Assembly (NCBI RefSeq): GCF_001422725.1
Contig: NZ_LMMA01000014.1
Coordinates: 1 to 64,000 of the forward strand
From: Flavobacterium sp. Leaf82
GTDB lineage: Bacteria > Bacteroidota > Bacteroidia > Flavobacteriales > Flavobacteriaceae
Direction of reading: 5' to 3'
DNA length: 64,000 bases
Both the position numbers and the translations under genes were made by a program. This document shows, in pieces, positions 54,543-62,436 of this stretch (position 1 is the first letter of the stretch; every line of letters begins with the position of its first letter). The notes beneath the pieces are model-generated. The model was given only the letters and a program-made list of their open reading frames with translations. It did not search any database and had not been told where the DNA came from.

Positions 54543-54713
54543 TCTCAGATACAAAATTCAGAATTTAGAAATCAAATAAAAAAGTATAAAATAGAAAATG
54601 AAGTTAATAGCCTATTGAAAGCTTTAACCAAAAAGGAAATACAAATCGAAAGATTTTATGAAGCATGGAAGATCTGGCATCCGGAATTGGATGAGATTTG
54701 TATGCCGGATTAA
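54543..54713 (+). pseudogene. Possible gene remnant without a start
   Basis: A 56-codon open stretch (start-less, ends TAA at 54711) whose C-terminal part KEIQIERFYEAWKIWHPELD looks protein-like. It has no ATG except three codons from its end. The surrounding 54298-54787 is AT-rich and otherwise empty. It may be a degraded gene or chance. Confidence 0.2.
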
Positions 54714-54787
54714 AAAAGATTTTCCTCTGGGATAAGTACAGGAATTGTGCCAACGAAACAGGAATTCTGTTTATCTTTTTAAAACAC

Positions 54788-55075
54788 CTAATTACAAAAT
54801 AACGTATTGTCTATTTTAATCATACCTTTTATAGTAATAATACTTTTATCGGTACTTGAATTTAAAAAGATAAGACCTTCATTATCCAAAACGATTAGTG
54901 CATTTAATACCGTTGCCTGCTTTTCTTTTTCGATGGATATATAGTCTGAAAATGCTATTGTAATATCAATAGCTGGTGTCAGAAGGCTGGTAAGCTCTTC
55001 TAAAGTGCAGCTCATTCCGTATCTTACGGCAAGTATCTGCAGAATTTTTATATGAAATGTAGATAATGTTTCCAT
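54788..55075 (-). CDS. Small uncharacterised protein
   Basis: 95 residues with no signal or clear membrane segment. The N-terminal half is helical (ILQILAVRYGMSCTLEELTSLL); the rest has short strands (GLIFLNSSTDKSIITIKGMIKI). A winged-helix-like shape is possible. It is isolated, with 316 bp of gene-free sequence upstream (55076-55391) in which I see nothing. Confidence 0.6.
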   Translation of the reverse strand: METLSTFHIKILQILAVRYGMSCTLEELTSLLTPAIDITIAFSDYISIEKEKQATVLNALIVLDNEGLIFLNSSTDKSIITIKGMIKIDNTLFCN

Positions 55076-55391
55076 GATAAACTGCTTTAAAAATATATAC
55101 GAAAATTGATAAATAATGGATTTATTGAAGCATGTCTATTAGTTAAATAATTTGGAATACAAGTGTTTATGGTTTTGTTTCTCTAAAAACGACTCGCTTA
55201 ATTTTATAATTTCTCCCCTAAATAATATAACAGGAATATGCAGAAAGTATTTAAAATTTGTATAGAAAGATTAATTTAAAAACACCTGAAAAGTAAGGCT
55301 GTTTATTTTAGTTTAAAATCAAATCTTTAACATTGTAATGCTGCCTTTTTTTTGAACGATAACGGGCATTCTAATCAATAATAACGACCAA

Positions 55392-57110
55392 ATGGATAAT
55401 TATAACAACAAACGTATTGCAATATTAGGTGGCGGTCCAAGCGGACTTTTTATTTATAAAAGACTTGTTGAATCAGGAGTTAAGAATTTTGAAGTTGATA
55501 TTTTCGAGCGAAAATCTCAATTGGGTTCCGGAATGCCTTATAGTCCTGAAGGTGCAAATGATGAACATATAACGAATGTTTCAGACAATGAAGTACCGGA
55601 AATTGTTACTTCTATGGCGGATTGGATAAAAACCGCTCCGCAAGAATTATTGGAAAGATTTAATATGGATCCCGATAAATTTAATGAGTATAAGGTAATT
55701 CCAAGGCTGTTATTTGGTTACTATCTTTCGGCACAGTTTGAAATGCTTCGCACTCTTGGAGAAGATGCTGGAATTACTACCCGAACACATTTTCAAACTA
55801 TGGTTACTGATATAAGTTATGACTTAAAAAATGCAGTAGTTTATGTTCAGACTATGGATGCAGATCTCAAAGAATTTGATTTTGCCATTATCAGCACAGG
55901 ACATAACTGGCCCATTCGTTACGAAGGAAAAATACAAGGTTATTATGATGCTCCATATCCTCCTCAAAAGCTTGTAAAGCGTTTTAATCATGCTGTTGCT
56001 GTAAAAGGATCATCTTTGACCGCAATCGATGCAATTAGAACAATTGCTAGAAATAATGGATCATTTGAAAAAGGGACTGATGGAATTTTAAATTTTAAAT
56101 TGCTTCCTGAAAGCGCTGATTTTAAAATTATGATGCATTCGCGCAGTGGCATGCTTCCGGCGGTTCGTTTTCACTTAGAAGATTCTCATTTGTCTAATAA
56201 ATCTTTATTGACGGCGAAAGAAATAGAAGAGCACCGCAAAAATAATGATGGGTTTTTATCACTTGATTTTATTTTTGAAAAGGATTTTAAAGAAATATTC
56301 CGGGAGAAGGATTATGAATTTTATCAACGCATTGAATCACTTTCTATCGAAGATTTTGTTGCAGAAATGATGGAATTACGAGAACGTCTGGATCCTTTTC
56401 AGCTTTTAAAAGCAGAATATGCCCAGGCAGAAAAATCGATTAAAAGACAAGAATCAGTGTATTGGAAAGAAATGCTGGCTGTTCTTAGTTTTGCGATGAA
56501 CCATCCAGCTAAATATTTATCAGCAGAAGATATGCAACGGCTTCAAAAAGTACTAATGCCTTTAATTTCGATTGTAATTGCATTTGTTCCTCAAAAATCC
56601 TGTGAAGAACTGCTTGCTCTTTATCATGCTGATGTTCTTAAACTTGTGGCTGTTGGAGATGACAGTACGGTTGAACCTCAAAATCAGGGAGGTATAGTGT
56701 ATCATTTTACTGATGAAGAGAATAAAAAACATTCCGTTTCTTATAATACATTTATCGATTGTGTAGGGCAGCCGCATTTATCTTATCAGGATTTTCCCTT
56801 TAAGAGTTTATTGTCGCAGCGTGCTATTAGTCCGGCTCGTTTAAAATTTAAATCAAATGTTGCAGGCGAGACTGCTTATGCAAACGATCAAAAAGCTATT
56901 GAAAAAGATGCACAGGGAGCTTATTTTCTAAACGTTTCCGGAATAGCAATCAATGACAATTTTCAGATTATTGATGAGTATGGCGCATACAATAAACATA
57001 TTTATATTATGGCTGTACCTTATATTGGTGGTCTTAACCCTGATTATTCAGGTTTGGATTTCTGTGAAGCTGCTTCGTTGCGAATCGTAAATGATATCTT
57101 AAAAACATAA
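55392..57110 (+). CDS. FAD/NAD(P)-binding protein
   Basis: 572 residues. The N-terminus holds a dinucleotide-binding motif, AILGGGPSGLFIYKRLVESG, then DIFERKSQLGSGMPYSPEG and an NAD(P)-type segment with VKGSSLTAIDAIRTIAR (about 205-222). It ends with an ADTGLY-like GLNPDYSGLDFCEAASLRIVND. It belongs to the group of FAD-NAD(P)-binding proteins (PF13454-like) related to oxidoreductases that act on small or siderophore-type substrates. The actual reaction is not clear. It is monocistronic and ends at a strong terminator. Confidence 0.85.
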   Translation: MDNYNNKRIAILGGGPSGLFIYKRLVESGVKNFEVDIFERKSQLGSGMPYSPEGANDEHITNVSDNEVPEIVTSMADWIKTAPQELLERFNMDPDKFNEYKVIPRLLFGYYLSAQFEMLRTLGEDAGITTRTHFQTMVTDISYDLKNAVVYVQTMDADLKEFDFAIISTGHNWPIRYEGKIQGYYDAPYPPQKLVKRFNHAVAVKGSSLTAIDAIRTIARNNGSFEKGTDGILNFKLLPESADFKIMMHSRSGMLPAVRFHLEDSHLSNKSLLTAKEIEEHRKNNDGFLSLDFIFEKDFKEIFREKDYEFYQRIESLSIEDFVAEMMELRERLDPFQLLKAEYAQAEKSIKRQESVYWKEMLAVLSFAMNHPAKYLSAEDMQRLQKVLMPLISIVIAFVPQKSCEELLALYHADVLKLVAVGDDSTVEPQNQGGIVYHFTDEENKKHSVSYNTFIDCVGQPHLSYQDFPFKSLLSQRAISPARLKFKSNVAGETAYANDQKAIEKDAQGAYFLNVSGIAINDNFQIIDEYGAYNKHIYIMAVPYIGGLNPDYSGLDFCEAASLRIVNDILKT

Positions 57111-57151
57111 AAATAAACAATACTATTTCTTTTACCTACTTACAAAAACTA

Positions 57152-57183
57152 AAAAAACTCGAATTTTTAAATTCGAGTTTTTT
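57152..57183. terminator. Bidirectional terminator
   Basis: AAAAAACTCGAATTT and AAATTCGAGTTTTTT, a 15-bp stem with a 2-nt nominal loop, between the FAD protein gene and the converging small membrane protein gene. Confidence 0.85.
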
Positions 57184-57212
57184 AGTTTTAATAGCATAAA
57201 ATAATAAGTTAT

Positions 57213-57473
57213 CTAAGCAATTTCATTTTGAAATTCTTCTTCTTCTGAATCGTGCAAATTTGTATATTTTTTGATCCCTACAGCAATTATAGGAATGGTT
57301 ATTCCTGCTAGTATTCCTGCTGTTTTGTTATGACCGTTTTTCTTGAGGTATGATGATAGCAATAATGTTCCTATTGCCCCACACAGTATATATTCGGCTG
57401 GGATATCATCTATTTTTTCCTCTATAAATCGTGTTATATCTTCAAGATTTTCTTGATTAATTAAATTTTCCAT
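57213..57473 (-). CDS. Small two-helix membrane protein
   Basis: 86 residues. A charged N-terminus (about 1-27) is followed by two hydrophobic segments (about 28-42, YILCGAIGTLLLSSY, and 52-66, AGILAGITIPIIAVG) joined by a Lys-rich turn, then an acidic tail. No family recognised. It lies just downstream of the second small acidic protein, on the same strand, and may be co-expressed with it. Confidence 0.65.
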   Translation of the reverse strand: MENLINQENLEDITRFIEEKIDDIPAEYILCGAIGTLLLSSYLKKNGHNKTAGILAGITIPIIAVGIKKYTNLHDSEEEEFQNEIA

Positions 57474-57578
57474 ATGTTTAAGTTAAAAAACAAAGTTTTG
57501 ATTTTTGTTTAATTGTTATCTATTTGTCTGGCGTGCCAGTTGTTTGGTTCTCTTCTTCAGGTTATATTTATCATATTT

Positions 57579-57767
57579 CTAATCAAAATTATCCTCAATA
57601 TTTTCTTCGGGATTTCCGAGATTAAAATTATAATGATTGCTATTTGTTGATTTACTTTCAAAAGCACTTTCCAGATAATCATCATAATTCAACAATAGTT
57701 GTTCTTCATAAGAGGTAACATCGCTTTCAGATTCCTCAGAAATAGTAAAGTAATTTTTTGATTTCAT
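57579..57767 (-). CDS. Small acidic protein, paralogue of 25147-25437
   Basis: 62 residues: MKSKNYFTISEESESDVTSY, then EEQLLLNYDDYLESAFES and SNHYNFNLG, clearly related to the 96-residue protein at 25147-25437 but without its long acidic tail. There is no signal or membrane segment. The shared N-terminus and NHYN motif are the conserved core. The upstream region is also related. Family and function not recognised. Confidence 0.75.
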   Translation of the reverse strand: MKSKNYFTISEESESDVTSYEEQLLLNYDDYLESAFESKSTNSNHYNFNLGNPEENIEDNFD

Positions 57768-57887
57768 ATAAGAAGTTTTAGATTAATAACTTACAGCTAT
57801 CTAATTTTCACTTTAGACCTATTAAAAGTAGCTTTTTTGCAAGGTGTAATTTTATATAATTTTCGAGATCGATTGTTAAATTTTCAT
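57768..57887 (-). promoter_or_regulatory. Conserved upstream region of acidic protein gene (copy 2)
   Basis: Shares ATGAAAATTTAACAATC (57871-57887), AAAATTnTnTAAnATT, CnTTGC, TACTTTTAA and the ATATGAAATC start context with 25438-25562, in the same order. Confidence 0.55.
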
Positions 57888-57937
57888 GTGTTCCAAATAA
57901 ACTTAAAAAGTTAATGTTGTTCTGCTGATAAAAAATA

Positions 57938-59317
57938 TTATTCCATTTTTATAATTCCTTTTTCTACTGCGGTTAAAAGGGTATGGTAATCTTTTTTGTT
58001 TTGTTTGTGGTAAAGAATTGAAAAACGCCCAATTGCTTTTTTAAATTTGTCATTTTTGCCAATATATCCAGCTATCGCAGCAGCTTTACCCGATCTGGCA
58101 TGAGCCTGTGCAAGTGCCCATCCGCAAGAATTGGCATAGTGCATGAGGTTTTTGAAATTCATAGTTTCTATAACAGGTTTTATTTTTGCATCACGCATTT
58201 GTCTTATATAATAATCCCGACCATTATCATCAGATGTCCATCCTAAAAAAATATCAGACGCAGACTGCATTAAACGCTGACCGTTAACCACCCGCTGACC
58301 ATGATGTTCATAATCACTCTTGGCAGTAAATGGTGTGAGCACACTTTGATATGCTTCTTTAAACTGCAAGAATAGCGGATCTCCTGAATCAGATAATAAA
58401 AGAATTACGCCACACCAGGTACCAACACTTCCTACACCAACAACTTTTACGGCTACATCCTGAATTTTATAGTTTTCCAGTAATACCTTACGATCATCAG
58501 GAAGAGATTCTATATATCGCACAAATGCATTTTCAGCCAGATTTAAAAAAGCTTCTTGTCTACTGCCTTCCAAATGATAAATAAGGGGAGGATTGTCTAA
58601 AATCGTAACTTTTCCGTCTTTTATCTCAGTCATTTTTTCAAACTCTTTTTCATGAGGCGTTCGTTCAGAAGCTTTTTCAAGACGTTTTTGATCTAACTTT
58701 TTTGACAACGGATCACTGCTGGATTTAATCATATCTTCAAACCGAATATCTTCATACCAAACCTGAAGTGCAGACATTTTAGCATAATTCCGCATATTTT
58801 TGGTGTAGCTGGCGACAACTAATTCTGCTATTTTTCTGGATTTAGTTTTAGAAAATCCTTTATGTCTGGCTGCAATTGTAAAACTGGCCGCCAAACGCTT
58901 GACATCCCATTCCCATGGAGCAACAGCCGTTTCATCAAAGTCGTTTATATCAAAAATAATGTTCCGTTCCGGCGTTGCAAATCCGCCAAAATTCAGCAAG
59001 TGACAATCTCCACATACCTGTATATGAAGTTCAGTAGATTTTTGTTCGACAAGATCAACAGCCATAACTCCCGCTGCACCACGAAAATGTGTAAACGGCG
59101 ATTCTAAAATACGTTGGTATCTTATGGGCAACAACTCTTCAATACGTCCTTTTGTGCGTTCTATATGCAAGTCGACTACATTGCGTTCCTGTATCCGGAA
59201 TTTTCCATGCGATGATCTCGAACAATTTTTTCTTAGCGATCGGCCAAAAGCATATTGATCTTTTCTGGTTTGTTTGAGCTGTTGTAAATTTTGGATTTCA
59301 GGATTTTCAGAACTCAT
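57938..59317 (-). CDS. DUF2252-family protein
   Basis: 459 residues. Signatures FRGAAGVMAVDLV, VCGDCHLLNFGGFATPERNIIFDINDFDETAVAPWEWDVKRLAASF match DUF2252, which is related to the aminoglycoside phosphotransferase/kinase fold. The catalytic HxxN/DxD-like pattern (GDCHLLNFG, DINDFDE) is present. No signal peptide. The biological role of the family is not settled. It lies 109 bp after the Tat-type dehydrogenase on the same strand; stress-related neighbours are common. Confidence 0.9.
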   Translation of the reverse strand: MSSENPEIQNLQQLKQTRKDQYAFGRSLRKNCSRSSHGKFRIQERNVVDLHIERTKGRIEELLPIRYQRILESPFTHFRGAAGVMAVDLVEQKSTELHIQVCGDCHLLNFGGFATPERNIIFDINDFDETAVAPWEWDVKRLAASFTIAARHKGFSKTKSRKIAELVVASYTKNMRNYAKMSALQVWYEDIRFEDMIKSSSDPLSKKLDQKRLEKASERTPHEKEFEKMTEIKDGKVTILDNPPLIYHLEGSRQEAFLNLAENAFVRYIESLPDDRKVLLENYKIQDVAVKVVGVGSVGTWCGVILLLSDSGDPLFLQFKEAYQSVLTPFTAKSDYEHHGQRVVNGQRLMQSASDIFLGWTSDDNGRDYYIRQMRDAKIKPVIETMNFKNLMHYANSCGWALAQAHARSGKAAAIAGYIGKNDKFKKAIGRFSILYHKQNKKDYHTLLTAVEKGIIKME

Positions 59318-59364
59318 CTGTTTATTTTTATATTATACGATTCCATTGCAATAGGCACTAAATA

Positions 59365-59403
59365 AAGCTGATATTTAGGATAAAAAGTCATAAATATCAG
59401 CTT
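59365..59403 (-). terminator. Hairpin between dehydrogenase and DUF2252 genes
   Basis: Perfect 13-bp arms AAGCTGATATTTA and TAAATATCAGCTT with a 13-nt loop, 23 bp after the dehydrogenase stop. It lacks a strong T-run, so it could end the upstream transcript or lie in the promoter of the DUF2252 gene. Confidence 0.5.
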
Positions 59404-59426
59404 ACAATATTGTATGTTTGATTGTT

Positions 59427-60431
59427 TTATGGATTTCCTTCACCACCGCTGGCTCCATAAATCTGACCTGTAGCATAGCTGGCATCATTAGCGGCAAGCT
59501 GCACATAAATAGAAGCAAGTTCGACCGGCTGACCTGGTCTTGCCATTGGTGTTTGCGAACCAAATTCCTTAAGTTTTTCCATTGTTGCACCTCCGCTAAC
59601 CTGAAGCGGTGTCCAAACTGGACCAGGAGCAACGCCATTGACTCTTATGCCTTTAGGAGCAAGTTGTTTTGCAAGCGATTTGATATAATTGGTAGTGGCA
59701 GCCTTAGTCTGTGCATAATCGTATAAATCTTCAGTAGGAGCGTATGCCTGAACAGAACTTGTTCCAATTATAGAAGATCCTGCTTTCAAATGCGGAAGAG
59801 CTGCTTTAATAATCCAAAAAGGTGCGTAAATATTGGTTTTCATAGTCCAGTCAAATTCTTCTGTAGAAATATCCAGAATAGAGGCATGAGTTTGCTGGCG
59901 TGCAGCATTATTGACTACGATATCAAGTCCGCCAAGTGCTTTTACGGCTTGTTCAACAAGTGATTTGCAGAAAGCCTCATCGCGCAAATCTCCGGGAATA
60001 GCAACGGCTTTTCGTCCTTCGGCTCTTATTAATTGAATTACTTCTTTTGCATCTTCTTCCTCTGTAGGGAAATAATTTATCGCCACATCAGCGCCTTCTC
60101 TGGCATAGGCAATTGCAGCAGCCCGACCCATTCCGGAATCTCCGCCGGTTATAAGTGCTCTGCGGCCTTTTAAGCGTCCGCTGCCTTTATAGCTTTTTTC
60201 TCCGTGATCAGGTCTTGGATCCATTTTACTAACAAGTCCCGGCCATGGCTGTGATTGTTCCTTAAAAGGTGGTCTTGGATATTTTGTGATTGGATCTTCT
60301 GATCCATTTGAGTCGTTCATATGATCTGTGTGCAGACTATTGGCAAGTGCAGGATTTATTGCTGCAGTTGCGAGAACTGCTCCCATTCCGGTAAGTGCAG
60401 AACGGCGTGATATTGCTTTTTTAACCTCCAT
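59427..60431 (-). CDS. Tat-exported short-chain dehydrogenase
   Basis: About 334 residues from the ATG of MEVKKAISRRSALTGMGAVL; starts upstream add 19 non-signal residues. The twin-arginine signal (SRRSALTG, about 8-35) suggests folded export with the cofactor. The Rossmann domain has ALITGGDSGMGRAAA, NNAAR, the catalytic Ser in TSSVQAY and YAQTK. Related to general-stress oxidoreductases such as YhdF and YhxC of Bacillus and to glucose dehydrogenases. Its substrate is unknown. DUF2252 lies downstream on the same strand. Confidence 0.88.
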   Translation of the reverse strand: MEVKKAISRRSALTGMGAVLATAAINPALANSLHTDHMNDSNGSEDPITKYPRPPFKEQSQPWPGLVSKMDPRPDHGEKSYKGSGRLKGRRALITGGDSGMGRAAAIAYAREGADVAINYFPTEEEDAKEVIQLIRAEGRKAVAIPGDLRDEAFCKSLVEQAVKALGGLDIVVNNAARQQTHASILDISTEEFDWTMKTNIYAPFWIIKAALPHLKAGSSIIGTSSVQAYAPTEDLYDYAQTKAATTNYIKSLAKQLAPKGIRVNGVAPGPVWTPLQVSGGATMEKLKEFGSQTPMARPGQPVELASIYVQLAANDASYATGQIYGASGGEGNP

Positions 60432-60826
60432 AATAATAGATTTTAGAGTTTTTAATATTTGTTCTATCCTATATTGATATTCAATCAAATTTAAAAAATC
60501 ATTACGGAGGATTATTATAGAATTCTTACATTATGTTGCAAAATATAAGTCTGAGGCAACGATCAATAGAGTTTAAGAATTCAACGTCAGCAGGCAATTT
60601 AAAGCAAACTAATTCAAAGTTTTTATGAGGATAATATAAATTGGCGCGCGCAATCCTGTAAATTAATGTAAGGCTTTTGTGGTACTTTAGATTATCATTT
60701 CACGCAGTCTCTAACGGAGATAATGTTCAGAGTGAATTAAAGAATCTGTAACCAATTATGCCAAGAATTGCTGATAAGTAAAAATTAAATGGAGCGGGAG
60801 TGTCAATAAGAAATAACACAAAAAAA
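60432..60826. other. Divergent intergenic region
   Basis: 395 bp between the dehydrogenase and helicase genes. No promoter box fits the consensus exactly (minus-strand TATATTTTG near 60538-60546 has one extra spacer base). No RNA gene or repeat recognised. Confidence 0.4.
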
Positions 60827-62335
60827 ATGAAAACTACTACAAAGGCTGTTCAGGCACTTTATGCCTATCAGCAAACGGATATCAATAATATACTGGATCA
60901 GCTGGAAAACGCTTCGAACCTGAAGCTTTTATACCAATTGCCTACAGGCGGAGGAAAAACAGTTATATTTTCAGAAATTGCCAGACAATTTATGGAGCGC
61001 TTTGGCAAAAGGGTTATGATTTTGACCCATCGCAGGGAATTATGCACGCAGACTTCGAAAACATTGAAAAATATTGGTGTCAAAAACCGAATCATAAATA
61101 GTTCCAGCGGTAACCTTAAAGCCGATTGTGACTGTTATGTCGCTATGGTGGAAACACTTCGAAACAGAATTAAATCAAAAAAAATAAAAACTTCTGATGT
61201 TGGTCTTGTGATTGTAGATGAAGCCCATCATAATTCGTTTAGGAAATTAATGGGCAGCTTTAAGAAAGCATTTATCATTGGGGTTACGGCAACACCTTTT
61301 AGTTCTGATGTTACCAAACCAATGAACCTGCATTATAAGTCTTTGATTACCGGAGAGAATATTTCGAGTCTTATCGAAAAAGGTTTTCTGGCGAGACCAA
61401 ATACTTATGCTCATGAAGTTGAACTTAATTCGCTAAAAACGGGTGTACACGGAGATTATACAGTCAGTTCTTCTAATGATCTTTACAGTTCTCAACCCAT
61501 GTTGGATTTACTTTTAAATATGTATAAAGAGCATTCACAAGGAAAAAAGACACTGATCTTTAATAATGGTATTGCTGCTTCGCAAAAAGTATATGAAACA
61601 TTTATTGATGCAGGTATTTCGATCAAACATCTGGATAATAAGAATTCTGAGAAGGAAAGAAAGGAAATCCTGAAATGGTTTAAAAAAACAAAAGATGCCG
61701 TTTTAACTTCGGTTTCTATTTTAACTACAGGATTTGATGAGCCGTCAGTTCAAAATGTTATCCTGAACCGCGCGACAACTTCGATAACGCTTTATCACCA
61801 GATGATTGGGCGCGGAGCAAGAAGACTTCCGTCTAAAAAAACTTTCGGAATCATTGATTTGGGTAATAATATCCAGCGATTTGGTCATTGGGAAGAACCT
61901 GTTGACTGGCAGAATGTTTTTCAGCATCCTGATCTATTTGCCAGACAACTTCATTATCAGGGAGGTGGTAAATCTGCTGTACAATCACACGGATTTTCGG
62001 CAGAATTGCGCGCGCAGTTTCCCAATACTCTTGAGATGACTTTTGATATCGAAGAGCACTATCAGGAAGCGCTTCATACTGATAAAAAACCAAAAACGGT
62101 TATTCAGCAATCTGTAAGACAACAGGCAAAAATGTGTCTGGATAATGCTGCAACGCTTTCAGAAGCCTTATCATTGGCTCAGGCTTTACAGCCTGAAATT
62201 GAGTGGCGTGTGAAACAATATGTCAAATGTCTGGAAAACGCAAGCACTAATTACAAACAGTGGTTAATAGAGGATTATCAGCAACGTCTTAAAGGTCTTA
62301 TTATAAAAGTTTTTCCAAAAGTGAATGCTGCATAA
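60827..62335 (+). CDS. Superfamily 2 helicase, RadD/YejH-like
   Basis: 502 residues from the ATG of MKTTTKAVQA; a GTG nine codons earlier is possible. Motifs in order: Q-like YAYQQTDIN, Walker A LPTGGGKTVIF, Walker B VIVDEAHH, VTATP, then the second RecA domain with TLIFNNGIAAS, VSILTTGFDEP and motif VI QMIGRGAR. The C-terminal ~140 residues are helical and lack a recognised domain. It resembles RadD/YejH-type repair helicases rather than DEAD-box RNA helicases. It stands alone and is followed at 101 bp by the PAS sensor. Confidence 0.9.
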   Translation: MKTTTKAVQALYAYQQTDINNILDQLENASNLKLLYQLPTGGGKTVIFSEIARQFMERFGKRVMILTHRRELCTQTSKTLKNIGVKNRIINSSSGNLKADCDCYVAMVETLRNRIKSKKIKTSDVGLVIVDEAHHNSFRKLMGSFKKAFIIGVTATPFSSDVTKPMNLHYKSLITGENISSLIEKGFLARPNTYAHEVELNSLKTGVHGDYTVSSSNDLYSSQPMLDLLLNMYKEHSQGKKTLIFNNGIAASQKVYETFIDAGISIKHLDNKNSEKERKEILKWFKKTKDAVLTSVSILTTGFDEPSVQNVILNRATTSITLYHQMIGRGARRLPSKKTFGIIDLGNNIQRFGHWEEPVDWQNVFQHPDLFARQLHYQGGGKSAVQSHGFSAELRAQFPNTLEMTFDIEEHYQEALHTDKKPKTVIQQSVRQQAKMCLDNAATLSEALSLAQALQPEIEWRVKQYVKCLENASTNYKQWLIEDYQQRLKGLIIKVFPKVNAA

Positions 62336-62436
62336 AGTAATTCTGGCTAAAAGAAAGAACAACGCTTTAACTGAATAAATTGGTGATTTATTAAAATTAC
62401 TTTATCTTTCGGATTATAAAAAAAAACAATTTAGCA

